This document shows positions 1 through 6,926 of a stretch of DNA of 13,058 nucleotides, in pieces (the stretch's first letter is position 1; every line of letters begins with the position of its first letter). Source of the DNA: an uncultured Flavonifractor sp. (GTDB lineage: Bacteria; Bacillota; Clostridia; Oscillospirales; Oscillospiraceae); the NCBI GenBank assembly GCA_910585415.1, contig CAJUDT010000067.1:1-13058 (forward strand), written 5' to 3'. Position numbers and translations under genes: made by a program. The notes beneath the pieces are model-generated. The model searched no databases, was not told where the DNA came from, and was given only the letters and a program-made list of their open reading frames with translations.

Positions 1-294
1 GGGGATATCCGCCCGAGGGGCCGCACTGTGCGGCCGAAGTGTTGAGGGCGGAGACCAAAACGGCGGGTACCAACCAAAGGATTTGCAAGCCCCGTAACCC
101 CCACCGCCGCCCCCCGACCCCGGGTCCGGGCCCGCAGGCCCGGCGATCTTTGGTTACTTTCCATCGCTGGAAAGTAACCCGCCGGAGGCGGGACCAGGTA
201 ACGAATCGTAGGGAGAACCGAGGAAGAGGCAGAAGCCCCCAACAAAGCCAGCACCAACCACCGAACCCCACCAGACTACCGAGGAAGAAGCAAA
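1..294 (+). repeat. Dispersed hairpin repeat, copy A (interrupted; starts at the window edge)
   Basis: This is one of three copies of the same intergenic repeat; the others are at 11000-11128 and, inverted, at 12968-13058. Positions 1-22 match 11000-11021 exactly. The core at 132-198 holds two overlapping hairpins. The first has arms GGTTACTTTCC (152-162) and GGAAAGTAACC (169-179) around a 6-nt loop. The second is CCCGCC-GGA-GGCGGG (178-192). About 24 nt further on is a tail block with ACCGAGGAAGA at 217-227. A second tail block at 271-294 is identical to that of copy C. Compared with copy B, roughly 95 extra nt lie between the 5' block and the core (about 37-131). A GGCCGCA-CTG-TGCGGCC hairpin sits at 19-35. 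The element may start before base 1. An open frame at 39-329 is repeat-derived and I do not call it a gene. Confidence 0.85.
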
Positions 295-318
295 CCAGAA
301 AGACGAAAGGACCCCCCT

Positions 319-579
319 ATGTATCTTGATTTAGGCCAAACCACTGTTATCCCACACAAGGAAGTCATCGGCATTTTCGACCTGGACAACACCAGCTCCA
401 GCATACGCACAAGAAAAACCCTGGAACAGGCCGAGCAGAGGGGAGAAATCACGAACCTCTCCGAGGACTTGCCGAAATCCTTTATCTTGTGCCAGGCTCC
501 GCAAGGCCAACAGAGAATTTATCTGTCCCAGCTGTCCACGGCAACCCTGCGCAGCCGGGTAAAAAGCCTGTCCCGTTAA
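319..579 (+). CDS. remB: RemB/YaaB-like DUF370 regulatory protein
   Basis: An 86-residue protein of the DUF370 family, matching the pattern of Bacillus subtilis YaaB (RemB). It opens with MYLDLGQTTVIPHKEVIGIFDLDN, here quoted only as far as MYLDLG...VIGIFD, has the conserved PKSFIL segment in the middle, and ends with the YLSQLSTATLRSR-type motif. In B. subtilis RemA and RemB activate extracellular-matrix genes, and RemA binds DNA as a ring-shaped oligomer. The role of the Clostridia proteins is less clear. Its place directly upstream of gyrB is the usual one in Firmicutes, normally following dnaA-dnaN-recF, which would lie before this window. The ATG is preceded by a modest AAAGGA (306-311). 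That site lies just past the tail of repeat copy A, so the repeat abuts this gene's translation start. Family assignment is firm; function is by homology only. Confidence 0.9.
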   Translation: MYLDLGQTTVIPHKEVIGIFDLDNTSSSIRTRKTLEQAEQRGEITNLSEDLPKSFILCQAPQGQQRIYLSQLSTATLRSRVKSLSR

Positions 580-589
580 ATAGGAAAAC

Positions 590-630
590 AACAGGGCTTC
601 CCTGTTTCGATAAGCATCCGCAGATTGCGG
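590..630 (+). promoter_or_regulatory. Two tandem small hairpins in the remB-gyrB spacer
   Basis: The 66-nt gap between remB and gyrB holds two perfect short hairpins: AACAGGG-CTT-CCCTGTT (590-606) and CCGCA-GAT-TGCGG (618-630). The second ends only a few bases before the gyrB ribosome-binding site at 633-640. Neither has a long U-run, so they are not convincing terminators. They could influence gyrB translation or mRNA processing; that is inference. No convincing promoter was seen in the gap, so gyrB is probably co-transcribed with remB. Confidence 0.45.
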
Positions 631-645
631 TTTATGGAGGTTTCT

Positions 646-2586
646 ATGGAAGAATTACACAACACCACCACTCAGGTGGACCACGAGTACGGAGCATCTG
701 AAATTCAAGTCCTGGAGGGCCTGGAGGCCGTCCGAAAACGTCCCGGTATGTATATCGGCTCCACCTCGGAGAGCGGACTTCATCACCTTGTGTATGAAAT
801 TGTGGACAATGCCATCGACGAGGCCCTTGCCGGGCACTGCGACGATATCACCGTGCAGATTGACGAGGGAGATATCATCACGGTGGTGGACAACGGCCGC
901 GGTATCCCCGTGGATATCCAGGAGCAGACCGGAAAACCCGCCCTGGAGGTTGTCTTTACCATTCTCCACGCCGGTGGAAAATTTGGCGGCGGGGGATATA
1001 AAGTCTCCGGCGGACTCCACGGTGTGGGCGCGAGCGTGGTCAACGCGCTGAGTGAATGGCTGGAGGTCCGGGTCCACAAGGATGGGAACATTTATGAGAT
1101 GAAATTTTCTCGCGGCGAGGTCACGCAGCCAATGCGTATCGTTGGAGAGACGGACCGGCACGGCACCGAGGTGGTCTTTAAGCCAGACCCGGAGATGTTC
1201 GAGGTCACCGAATACAATTATGAAACCCTTCACACCCGTATGCGGGAAGAGGCATTCCTGAACGCAGGTGTGCGCATTCGCACCGTGGACCGGCGGGCCG
1301 GTCGGGAACAGTCCGACGAAATGCACTACGCCGGGGGGATTCGGGAGTTCGTTACCTGGCTGAACCGGGCCAAAACGCCCATTCATAACAATGTGGTCTA
1401 CATGGCCGGGGAAAAAGAGGACGCTATGGCCGAGGTGGCCTTTCAGTACAACGACGGTTACAGTGAGACGATTATTTCCTTTGCCAACAACGTCCACACA
1501 CCGGAGGGCGGTATGCACGAGGAGGGCTTTAAGCGGGCGCTGACTACCGTGCTGAACGCCTACGGGCGCAAGATGAAGATTTTGAAGGACGAGGAAAAAG
1601 TCTCCGGTGAGGACTGCCGGGAGGGGATTACCTGCGTCATTTCTGTCAAGCTCACCGACGCCCAGTTCGAGGGGCAGACCAAGGCCAAGCTGGGCAACAG
1701 CGAGATTCGTACCCTGGTGGCTGGGCTGGTCAGCGACAAGCTGGAGGAATTTTTGGAGGAAAATCCCGGTGTGGGGCGGGCCATTCTGGACAAGGCCCTG
1801 ATGGCCAACCGGGCCAGAGAGGCCGCGCGGAAGGCCAGAGAGTCCATCCGCCGGAAAACCGCACTGGGCGGCGCGGCAATGCCTGACAAGCTCCGGGACT
1901 GCAATGAGAATAACCCCGAGCTCACGGAGCTCTATATCGTCGAGGGCGATTCCGCCGGGGGCTCCGCCACCCAGGGGCGGGATTCCAGATTTCAGGCCAT
2001 TTTGCCGCTTTGGGGGAAAATGCTCAACGTGGAGAAAGCCAGGGCGGACAAGGTCTATGGGAATGACAAGCTCCAGCCGGTTATTACCGCCCTGGGGGCG
2101 GGGATTGGGGAGGATTTTGACCCCAATAAGCTGCGGTATCATAAAGTGATTATTATGGCGGATGCCGACGTGGACGGGTCCCACATTCGTACTCTTCTGC
2201 TGACCTTCTTCTTCCGGTTTATGCGGCCCCTCATTGAACAGGGGTACGTTTACGCGGCCGTGCCGCCCCTGTTTAAGCTCACCAGGGGGAAAACGACCCG
2301 GCTGGCTTTTTCGGAGGAGGAACGAGATGCCATTTCTGCGGAAATGCGGGGGGATAATCCTAACGCGAAAATCGAAATTAACCGGTTTAAGGGCTTGGGC
2401 GAGATGAACCCCCACGAGCTCTGGGAGACCACCATGGACCCGGGGCGGCGGACCTTGAAGCGCATTGAGCTGGACGATGCGGTTTTGGCCGACGCTACCT
2501 TCTCCGTGCTCATGGGCGAGAAGGTGGAGCCACGGAAGGAGTTCATTGAGAAAAACGCTAAGTATGCGGTGAATTTGGATTACTGA
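646..2586 (+). CDS. gyrB: DNA gyrase subunit B
   Basis: A 646-residue ATPase subunit of the type II topoisomerase that introduces negative supercoils. The GHKL ATPase domain shows the catalytic Glu51 in EIVDNAIDEA, Asp82 in VDNGRGIP, the KFGGGGYKVSGGLHGVG lid (about 112-128) and the QTK-loop Lys346. The Toprim domain has EGDSAGGSA from Glu433 and the metal-binding DADVD at 506-510. The C-terminal NRFKGLGEMNPHELWETTMDP is typical. Full length matches the usual 630-650 for Firmicutes GyrB. I chose the ATG at 646 because TATGGAGG (633-640) sits at ideal distance; the upstream TTG at 625 and ATG at 634 precede or overlap that site. Trp456 in LPLWGK stands where E. coli has Lys447, a known quinolone-resistance position. 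Clearly GyrB rather than ParE from its gyrA partner and the gyrA C-terminal features. Confidence 0.97.
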   Translation: MEELHNTTTQVDHEYGASEIQVLEGLEAVRKRPGMYIGSTSESGLHHLVYEIVDNAIDEALAGHCDDITVQIDEGDIITVVDNGRGIPVDIQEQTGKPALEVVFTILHAGGKFGGGGYKVSGGLHGVGASVVNALSEWLEVRVHKDGNIYEMKFSRGEVTQPMRIVGETDRHGTEVVFKPDPEMFEVTEYNYETLHTRMREEAFLNAGVRIRTVDRRAGREQSDEMHYAGGIREFVTWLNRAKTPIHNNVVYMAGEKEDAMAEVAFQYNDGYSETIISFANNVHTPEGGMHEEGFKRALTTVLNAYGRKMKILKDEEKVSGEDCREGITCVISVKLTDAQFEGQTKAKLGNSEIRTLVAGLVSDKLEEFLEENPGVGRAILDKALMANRAREAARKARESIRRKTALGGAAMPDKLRDCNENNPELTELYIVEGDSAGGSATQGRDSRFQAILPLWGKMLNVEKARADKVYGNDKLQPVITALGAGIGEDFDPNKLRYHKVIIMADADVDGSHIRTLLLTFFFRFMRPLIEQGYVYAAVPPLFKLTRGKTTRLAFSEEERDAISAEMRGDNPNAKIEINRFKGLGEMNPHELWETTMDPGRRTLKRIELDDAVLADATFSVLMGEKVEPRKEFIEKNAKYAVNLDY

Positions 2587-2779
2587 TTGTTTTCTATTGA
2601 TTGGATTATCCGCCTGACTGAATTTGAAACGCTAAATTACAACGTTAAAGTTGCGTTTATTTGCATCAAAACGGATATGAGGGATTGTGAGTTCGTGAGG
2701 GTTCCGAGAGACTCACTCAAAAATCTATAAGCTATAAAAATAAAGGAGCCTCTGAGTAGGGAGGAAATAAATGCAATGA
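2587..2779 (+). promoter_or_regulatory. AT-richer gyrB-gyrA spacer with gyrA ribosome-binding site and start-Gln-stop mini-frame
   Basis: This 189-nt gap is visibly more AT-rich than the flanking genes. TATAAG (2726-2731) and TATAAA (2733-2738) resemble -10 boxes but have no good -35 partner, so a gyrA promoter is only possible. An imperfect stem pairs GTGAGT (2687-2692) with ACTCAC (2711-2716). The strong site GGGAGG (2759-2764) is 6 nt from an ATG at 2771, which reads ATG-CAA-TGA and stops over the gyrA start (ATGA at 2776-2779). The true gyrA ATG at 2776 is 11 nt from the same site. Confidence 0.4.
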
Positions 2780-5286
2780 GTAAAAAACCCCAATATGACC
2801 CGGAGGAAATTCGTTTCCCCGACCAAAAAATTGTCACGTCCGCGCTGGTGCCCGAGATGGAGCAGTCCTACATCGAGTATGCCATGAGCGTTATCAAAGG
2901 GCGGGCCCTGCCCGATGTGCGGGATGGGCTCAAGCCCGTGCACCGGCGCATCCTCTACGCGATGTATGAGGATAATCTGACCCACGACAAGCCCTTTAAG
3001 AAGTCCGCCACCTGCGTGGGCGACGTGCTGGGCCGTTATCACCCCCACGGGGACGCAAGCGTGTATGATGCCTTGGTCCGGCTGGCGCAGGACTTCTCTA
3101 TGCGGTATCCGCTGGTGGATGGGCATGGAAACTTTGGCTCCGTGGATGGGGACCCCCCCGCCGCCTACCGGTACACCGAGGCGAGGTTGGACAAAATTTC
3201 CCAGGAAATGCTGCGGGACATCGAGAAGGATACCGTCAACTGGGACCCCAACTTTGACGAGAGCCGCAAAGAGCCTCGGGTACTCCCCAGCCGGTTCCCT
3301 AATTTGCTGGTCAATGGGTCCAGCGGCATTGCCGTGGGCATGGCCACCAATATTCCCCCCCACAATTTGAGGGAGGTCATTGATGCGGCTGTCTGCGTGC
3401 TGGACAACCCGGAGGCTACGTTGGACGACTTGATGGAGTTCGTCAAGGGGCCGGACTTTCCCACGCGGGGGATGATTATGGGCCGGGCGGGTATCCGGCA
3501 GGCCTACGCCACCGGGCGGGGACATATCCGGGTCCGGGCCCGGACTGAATTTGAGGAATTTGGGGCCAACCGTACCCGGATTATCGTGACCGAGATTCCC
3601 TATCAGGTCAACAAGCGGATGCTCATTAAAAATATGGCCGACCAGGTGGAGGACAAGCGGCTGGACGGTATCTCCGGTATTCGGGATGAGTCCGACCGGA
3701 ACGGTATGCGCATTGTCATTGAGCTGAAAAAGGACGCCAACGCACAGGTGGTGCTCAACCGGCTCTTTGCGCAGACCCAGCTTCAGACTACCTTTGCCAT
3801 CAATATGCTGGCCTTGGTGAATGACCAATCTCAGCCAAAAATCCTGTCGCTGCGGCATATTTTGGACGAATATCTTGCCTTCCAGGAGGAGGTTATTCTC
3901 CGGCGGACCAAGTTTGATTTGAAAAAGGCCCAGGACAGAGCCCATTTGCTGGAGGGTCTGCTCATTGCCCAGGACCACATTGACGAGGTGATTCAGATTC
4001 TCCGCTCCAGCTACGCCGACGGCAAAGAGCGGCTCATGGAGCGGTTCAGCCTGGACGATGTGCAGGCCCAGGCCATTTGCGATATGCGGCTGATTTCCCT
4101 CCAGGGGCTCAATCGGGAGAAGCTGGAGGCGGAATACAAGGAGCTTGAAGAGCGGATTGCCTACTTTAACCGGCTTCTGAGCGATGCGGGGCTGCTGCGG
4201 CAGGTGCTTAAGGATGAGCTCACCGAGATTCGCAACAAGTACGGCGACGACCGGGTGACGGAGATTGCCTTTGCGGAGGACGATTTGGACGTGGAGGACC
4301 TCATCGAGGAGGAGACTTGCGTCTTTACTCTGACGGCGGCGGGGTACATCAAGCGCACCCCCGTTTCGACCTACAGGGCCCAGCGGAGAGGCGGCAAGGG
4401 GATTACCGCCCAATCCTTGAAGGAAGAGGACTATGTGGAATCGGTCTTTACGGCCTCCACCCATGATTTTATTCTCTTCTTTACCAACAAGGGCCGGGTA
4501 CACCGGAAAAAGGGTTATCAAATTGCCGAGGCGGGACGGACTGCCAAGGGGAGCTACATTGGGAACATTTTGCCGGTGGAGCAGGAGGAAAAGGTTACCG
4601 CCATGATTCACCTGCGGGAGTTCCCCGAGGACAAATATCTGACGATGGTGACTCGGAACGGCACGGTGAAGCGGATTCAGCTTTCGGCGATCAATACCGC
4701 ACGCAAGGCCGGTATCCGGTGCATTACCCTGGACGAGGGAGACGATCTTATCTGCGTCCGGGAGACCGACGGAGAGCAGTGCATCCTGATTGCCACCCAC
4801 GATGGTATGTCTATCGCCTTTTTGGAGACGCAGGTGCGGTGCATGGGCCGGGACGCTTACGGTGTGAAGGGCATTACCCTGCGGGCGGGGGATTATGTTA
4901 TCGGCGCGGCTCGGGCCAAGTACGACCATCAGGTGCTTATGGTTACGGAAAACGGCTTTGGCAAGCGGACGCCTATGGATGAGTATATCCGCGCCGACGG
5001 TCCCCAGCGGCGGGGCGGCTTCGGCTTGAAAGGCTATCAGGTGACGGAAAAAACCGGACCGGTGGTGGGCGTCAAGGTGGTCAATGGGGAAGAGGATATC
5101 CTGGTCATTAACGACGCCGGTGTGATTATCCGTATGGCTGTGGCGGGTATCAGTGTCTATGGACGCTCCGCCCAGGGGGTTAAGCTCATGAATCTGGAGG
5201 AGGGCGTGAAGGTCATTTCCTTCGCCCGGACCGAGCATGAGGAGGACGAGGACGCGCAGGACGGCGAGGAGACGCCGGAGGCGTAA
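2776..5286 (+). CDS. gyrA: DNA gyrase subunit A
   Basis: An 836-residue DNA breakage-reunion subunit of gyrase. The winged-helix region carries the quinolone-determining segment RYHPHGDASVYDALVRLAQ and the catalytic Tyr133 in AAYRYTEARL. A coiled-coil segment with EAEYKELEERIAYFNRLL follows. The C-terminal beta-pinwheel contains the GyrA-box QRRGGKG (536-542), which marks gyrase rather than ParC, and a related QRRGGFG near 744. The last 20 residues are strongly acidic, like regulatory tails of other GyrA proteins. Length is normal. Ala94-Ser95 replaces the Ser83-Ala84 of E. coli, the same arrangement as in Mycobacterium tuberculosis GyrA, while Asp98 (E. coli Asp87) is kept. The stop is 3 nt before the next gene, and the tail of gyrA supplies that gene's ribosome-binding site, implying co-transcription. 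Confidence 0.97.
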   Translation: MSKKPQYDPEEIRFPDQKIVTSALVPEMEQSYIEYAMSVIKGRALPDVRDGLKPVHRRILYAMYEDNLTHDKPFKKSATCVGDVLGRYHPHGDASVYDALVRLAQDFSMRYPLVDGHGNFGSVDGDPPAAYRYTEARLDKISQEMLRDIEKDTVNWDPNFDESRKEPRVLPSRFPNLLVNGSSGIAVGMATNIPPHNLREVIDAAVCVLDNPEATLDDLMEFVKGPDFPTRGMIMGRAGIRQAYATGRGHIRVRARTEFEEFGANRTRIIVTEIPYQVNKRMLIKNMADQVEDKRLDGISGIRDESDRNGMRIVIELKKDANAQVVLNRLFAQTQLQTTFAINMLALVNDQSQPKILSLRHILDEYLAFQEEVILRRTKFDLKKAQDRAHLLEGLLIAQDHIDEVIQILRSSYADGKERLMERFSLDDVQAQAICDMRLISLQGLNREKLEAEYKELEERIAYFNRLLSDAGLLRQVLKDELTEIRNKYGDDRVTEIAFAEDDLDVEDLIEEETCVFTLTAAGYIKRTPVSTYRAQRRGGKGITAQSLKEEDYVESVFTASTHDFILFFTNKGRVHRKKGYQIAEAGRTAKGSYIGNILPVEQEEKVTAMIHLREFPEDKYLTMVTRNGTVKRIQLSAINTARKAGIRCITLDEGDDLICVRETDGEQCILIATHDGMSIAFLETQVRCMGRDAYGVKGITLRAGDYVIGAARAKYDHQVLMVTENGFGKRTPMDEYIRADGPQRRGGFGLKGYQVTEKTGPVVGVKVVNGEEDILVINDAGVIIRMAVAGISVYGRSAQGVKLMNLEEGVKVISFARTEHEEDEDAQDGEETPEA

Positions 5287-5289
5287 TCT

Positions 5290-5565
5290 ATGGGAAGTAT
5301 GCTGTTTTCTACCATTGGCATGTTTACGCCAAAGGGCGTTATGGCCGTGGCGCTGGCGGTGTGCGTGGTGCTGGCGGTTGTCTCCACCAGGGCCGTGAAA
5401 AAGGACGCCGCCGCCCAGAAAAAGAGAAAGCAGGAGCGTTGGAAGCGTTCCCGGACGGCCGGAAAGACAAGCCCCAAACGGGACCAGCTGGATACCCTCT
5501 ATCAAGCGGGTATCCTCACCCGTGAGGAATATGAAGAACAGAAATCAAGGAGGAATCCAAAATGA
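5290..5565 (+). CDS. Small membrane-anchored SHOCT-domain protein
   Basis: A 91-residue protein. A hydrophobic helix spans about residues 17-33 (GVMAVALAVCVVLAVV). A very basic linker follows (about 36-64, rich in Lys and Arg), then a SHOCT domain at about 65-86 with the typical core LDTLYQAGILTREEYEEQK. SHOCT (short C-terminal) domains are small helical modules found at the ends of many membrane or DNA-binding proteins; their function is mostly unknown. The charge pattern predicts the N-terminus outside and the SHOCT domain in the cytoplasm. I chose the ATG at 5290 because GGAGG at 5277-5281, inside the end of gyrA, is well placed; ATGs at 5299 or 5320 are alternatives. Its stop overlaps the start of the lipoprotein gene in an ATGA, so the two are translationally coupled and probably act together or at the same membrane. 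Confidence 0.82.
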   Translation: MGSMLFSTIGMFTPKGVMAVALAVCVVLAVVSTRAVKKDAAAQKKRKQERWKRSRTAGKTSPKRDQLDTLYQAGILTREEYEEQKSRRNPK

Positions 5566-6602
5566 AGAAAATGACGCTTTTGCCCCGGCTGCTGTCGTTG
5601 GCGCTGGCGGCTATTCTGGTGCTGGGCGGGTGCAGCTCGGCCGGCGGGACAAAGAATACGCCTGCTCCGACGCCGGAGGCTACGCCGGCACCTACCGCCG
5701 CCCCTGAGGATGCGGCACCGAATTTCTACAAGTACAACACCTATTTGGATACACTCGATTACCTCTATGACAATTTGGGTTATCTGAACAGCTATTTCGG
5801 TGTGGTGGCCTTTCAGGAGGAGTTCGCCGTGCTGGACGGCGGCGAATATGGGGATATGCAGATGAGTGTTGGTATGGCCACCGGGGATGTGTTAGGCCGT
5901 ATGGACGAGTGCTTGGAGCTGGCCGAAGAGGAGCCCAGCTATCCCGATATGGATGCCGCTATGAAAACTCTGATTCCCCTGGCCAAGAGCAATGAAGAGG
6001 CGCTTCTCGCCGTTGCCAGCTATGCCCGGAGCGGGGATTGGAGGGAGGACGGCCTGTCCAAGGCCGCGGAGCTCCATGCGGCGCTGCTGCCCACTGTGGA
6101 GCCCTTTATGGACGCTCTGGAGGCCGCTTCCGAGCAGCTGGATATTTTGGACAAATCCTTCCAGGATGGTGAGCTTGCCCGGATGCAGGAAAATGACGAG
6201 ATGATCGCCTATTACACCAGCATTCTGCTCAGTGAAACGGAAGAATTTTATGAGCTGGCAACCGCCGAGGAGAACGTGGTGGACGGTCAGGTGATTGTTC
6301 AGAACATGGACGAGTTTTCCGCCGCCGCCGCCAAGGTTCAGGAGACGGGCGCGCTTCTGCTGGAGGCCCTGGAGGACAAGGGACAGCGGGGCAAGACCGC
6401 CAAGCTGGATTACATGAATGAGGACGATTTGAAGTTCCAGTACTATAAGAGCTATACCGTCCATGTAAACGGCATTGTGAGCTATGTAAGCGAGGCCCTG
6501 TCTCATGCCGGGAACGGAGAGGATATCTTGGGCAGCCTGGAGTTTGTGGAGATGAATTACTCCGATTTGGTGTCTGATTATAACGATTATATCGTGGGAT
6601 AA
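5562..6602 (+). CDS. Secreted lipoprotein, probable DUF3829 family
   Basis: A 346-residue protein with a classical lipoprotein signal: MKK, a hydrophobic stretch (about 9-21) and lipobox LGGC with the modifiable Cys24. A Thr/Pro/Ala-rich spacer (about 30-50) separates the membrane anchor from a mainly helical domain. Segments such as YNTYLDTLDYLY, GDWREDGLSKAAELHAAL and MIAYYTSILLSETEEF resemble DUF3829, a family of uncharacterised lipoproteins that includes E. coli YiiG. This is judged by eye and is moderately sure. The start ATG overlaps the SHOCT gene stop and has a strong AAGGAGG (5547-5553). The protein should sit on the outer face of the cytoplasmic membrane. It is the last gene before a terminator, hence likely the end of the gyrase transcription unit. 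Function unknown. Confidence 0.88.
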   Translation: MKKMTLLPRLLSLALAAILVLGGCSSAGGTKNTPAPTPEATPAPTAAPEDAAPNFYKYNTYLDTLDYLYDNLGYLNSYFGVVAFQEEFAVLDGGEYGDMQMSVGMATGDVLGRMDECLELAEEEPSYPDMDAAMKTLIPLAKSNEEALLAVASYARSGDWREDGLSKAAELHAALLPTVEPFMDALEAASEQLDILDKSFQDGELARMQENDEMIAYYTSILLSETEEFYELATAEENVVDGQVIVQNMDEFSAAAAKVQETGALLLEALEDKGQRGKTAKLDYMNEDDLKFQYYKSYTVHVNGIVSYVSEALSHAGNGEDILGSLEFVEMNYSDLVSDYNDYIVG

Positions 6603-6628
6603 CAGAGAGTTTGCCTGGAATCGTCAAA

Positions 6629-6677
6629 AAAGGCCCCTGGAGCTGCAATAATCGCTCCAGGGGCCTTTATTTGTTGT
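6629..6677. terminator. Bidirectional intrinsic terminator between converging operons
   Basis: A perfect 15-bp stem pairs AAAGGCCCCTGGAGC (6629-6643) with GCTCCAGGGGCCTTT (6654-6668) around a 10-nt loop. It has a T-rich run on the right (6666-6677) and an A-run on the left (6626-6631). It can therefore terminate both the + strand lipoprotein transcript and the minus-strand lysis cassette. Confidence 0.93.
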
Positions 6678-6700
6678 TTATTTGTTCCGAACCTTATTTT

Positions 6701-6922
6701 TTATCCCACATTCCGTTCCATCCAGTCCCGGACGTCGTGCTGAAGCTCCGTTACCTGGCCCTCCAGCTTATAGGTGCGCTCAATGAGGTTGTTATGGATC
6801 TCTACCCGCTTTTCCAGCTGTTCCATCCGGTAGTTGGTCAGCTTCGCGGAGGCCAGTACGCCAGCCAGCGAACCGACCGCCGAACCGGCCAGACCAACGA
6901 GGGCTACAATGATTTCCGTCAT
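6701..6922 (-). CDS. XhlA-like phage membrane/coiled-coil protein
   Basis: A 73-residue protein with one N-terminal membrane helix (about 4-26, rich in Gly, Ala, Val and Leu) followed by KLTNYRMEQLEKRVEIHNNLIERTYKLEGQVTELQ, of which the core motif is YRMEQLEKRVEIHN. The rest is a predicted coiled coil with heptad Leu/Val/Ile spacing. This is the pattern of hemolysin XhlA-type accessory lysis proteins common in prophages of Firmicutes, where XhlA works with a holin to help endolysin release. It starts 4 nt after the endolysin stop with an AGAGGTGAG ribosome-binding site, and is the last gene of the cassette before the shared terminator. The exact lytic role is inferred from context. Confidence 0.82.
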   Translation of the reverse strand: MTEIIVALVGLAGSAVGSLAGVLASAKLTNYRMEQLEKRVEIHNNLIERTYKLEGQVTELQHDVRDWMERNVG

Positions 6923-6926
6923 GGGC

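Noticed and set aside
39..329. 96-codon + strand open frame rich in Arg and Pro
   Set aside because: It lies almost entirely in repeat copy A, shares its FHRWKVTRRRRDQ peptide with the frame over copy B, has no good ribosome-binding site, and runs into remB.
655..2415. Long minus-strand open frame opposite gyrB (586 codons)
   Set aside because: Exact shadow of a strongly conserved gene in GC-rich DNA; low-complexity His/Leu/Gly composition and no recognisable domain. The same applies to 2725-5505, 8908-10659 and 11275-12879.
2703..2738. Possible gyrA promoter with TATAAG or TATAAA as -10
   Set aside because: No -35 better than about three of six matches at the right spacing; the AT-rich gap is noted but no promoter is called.
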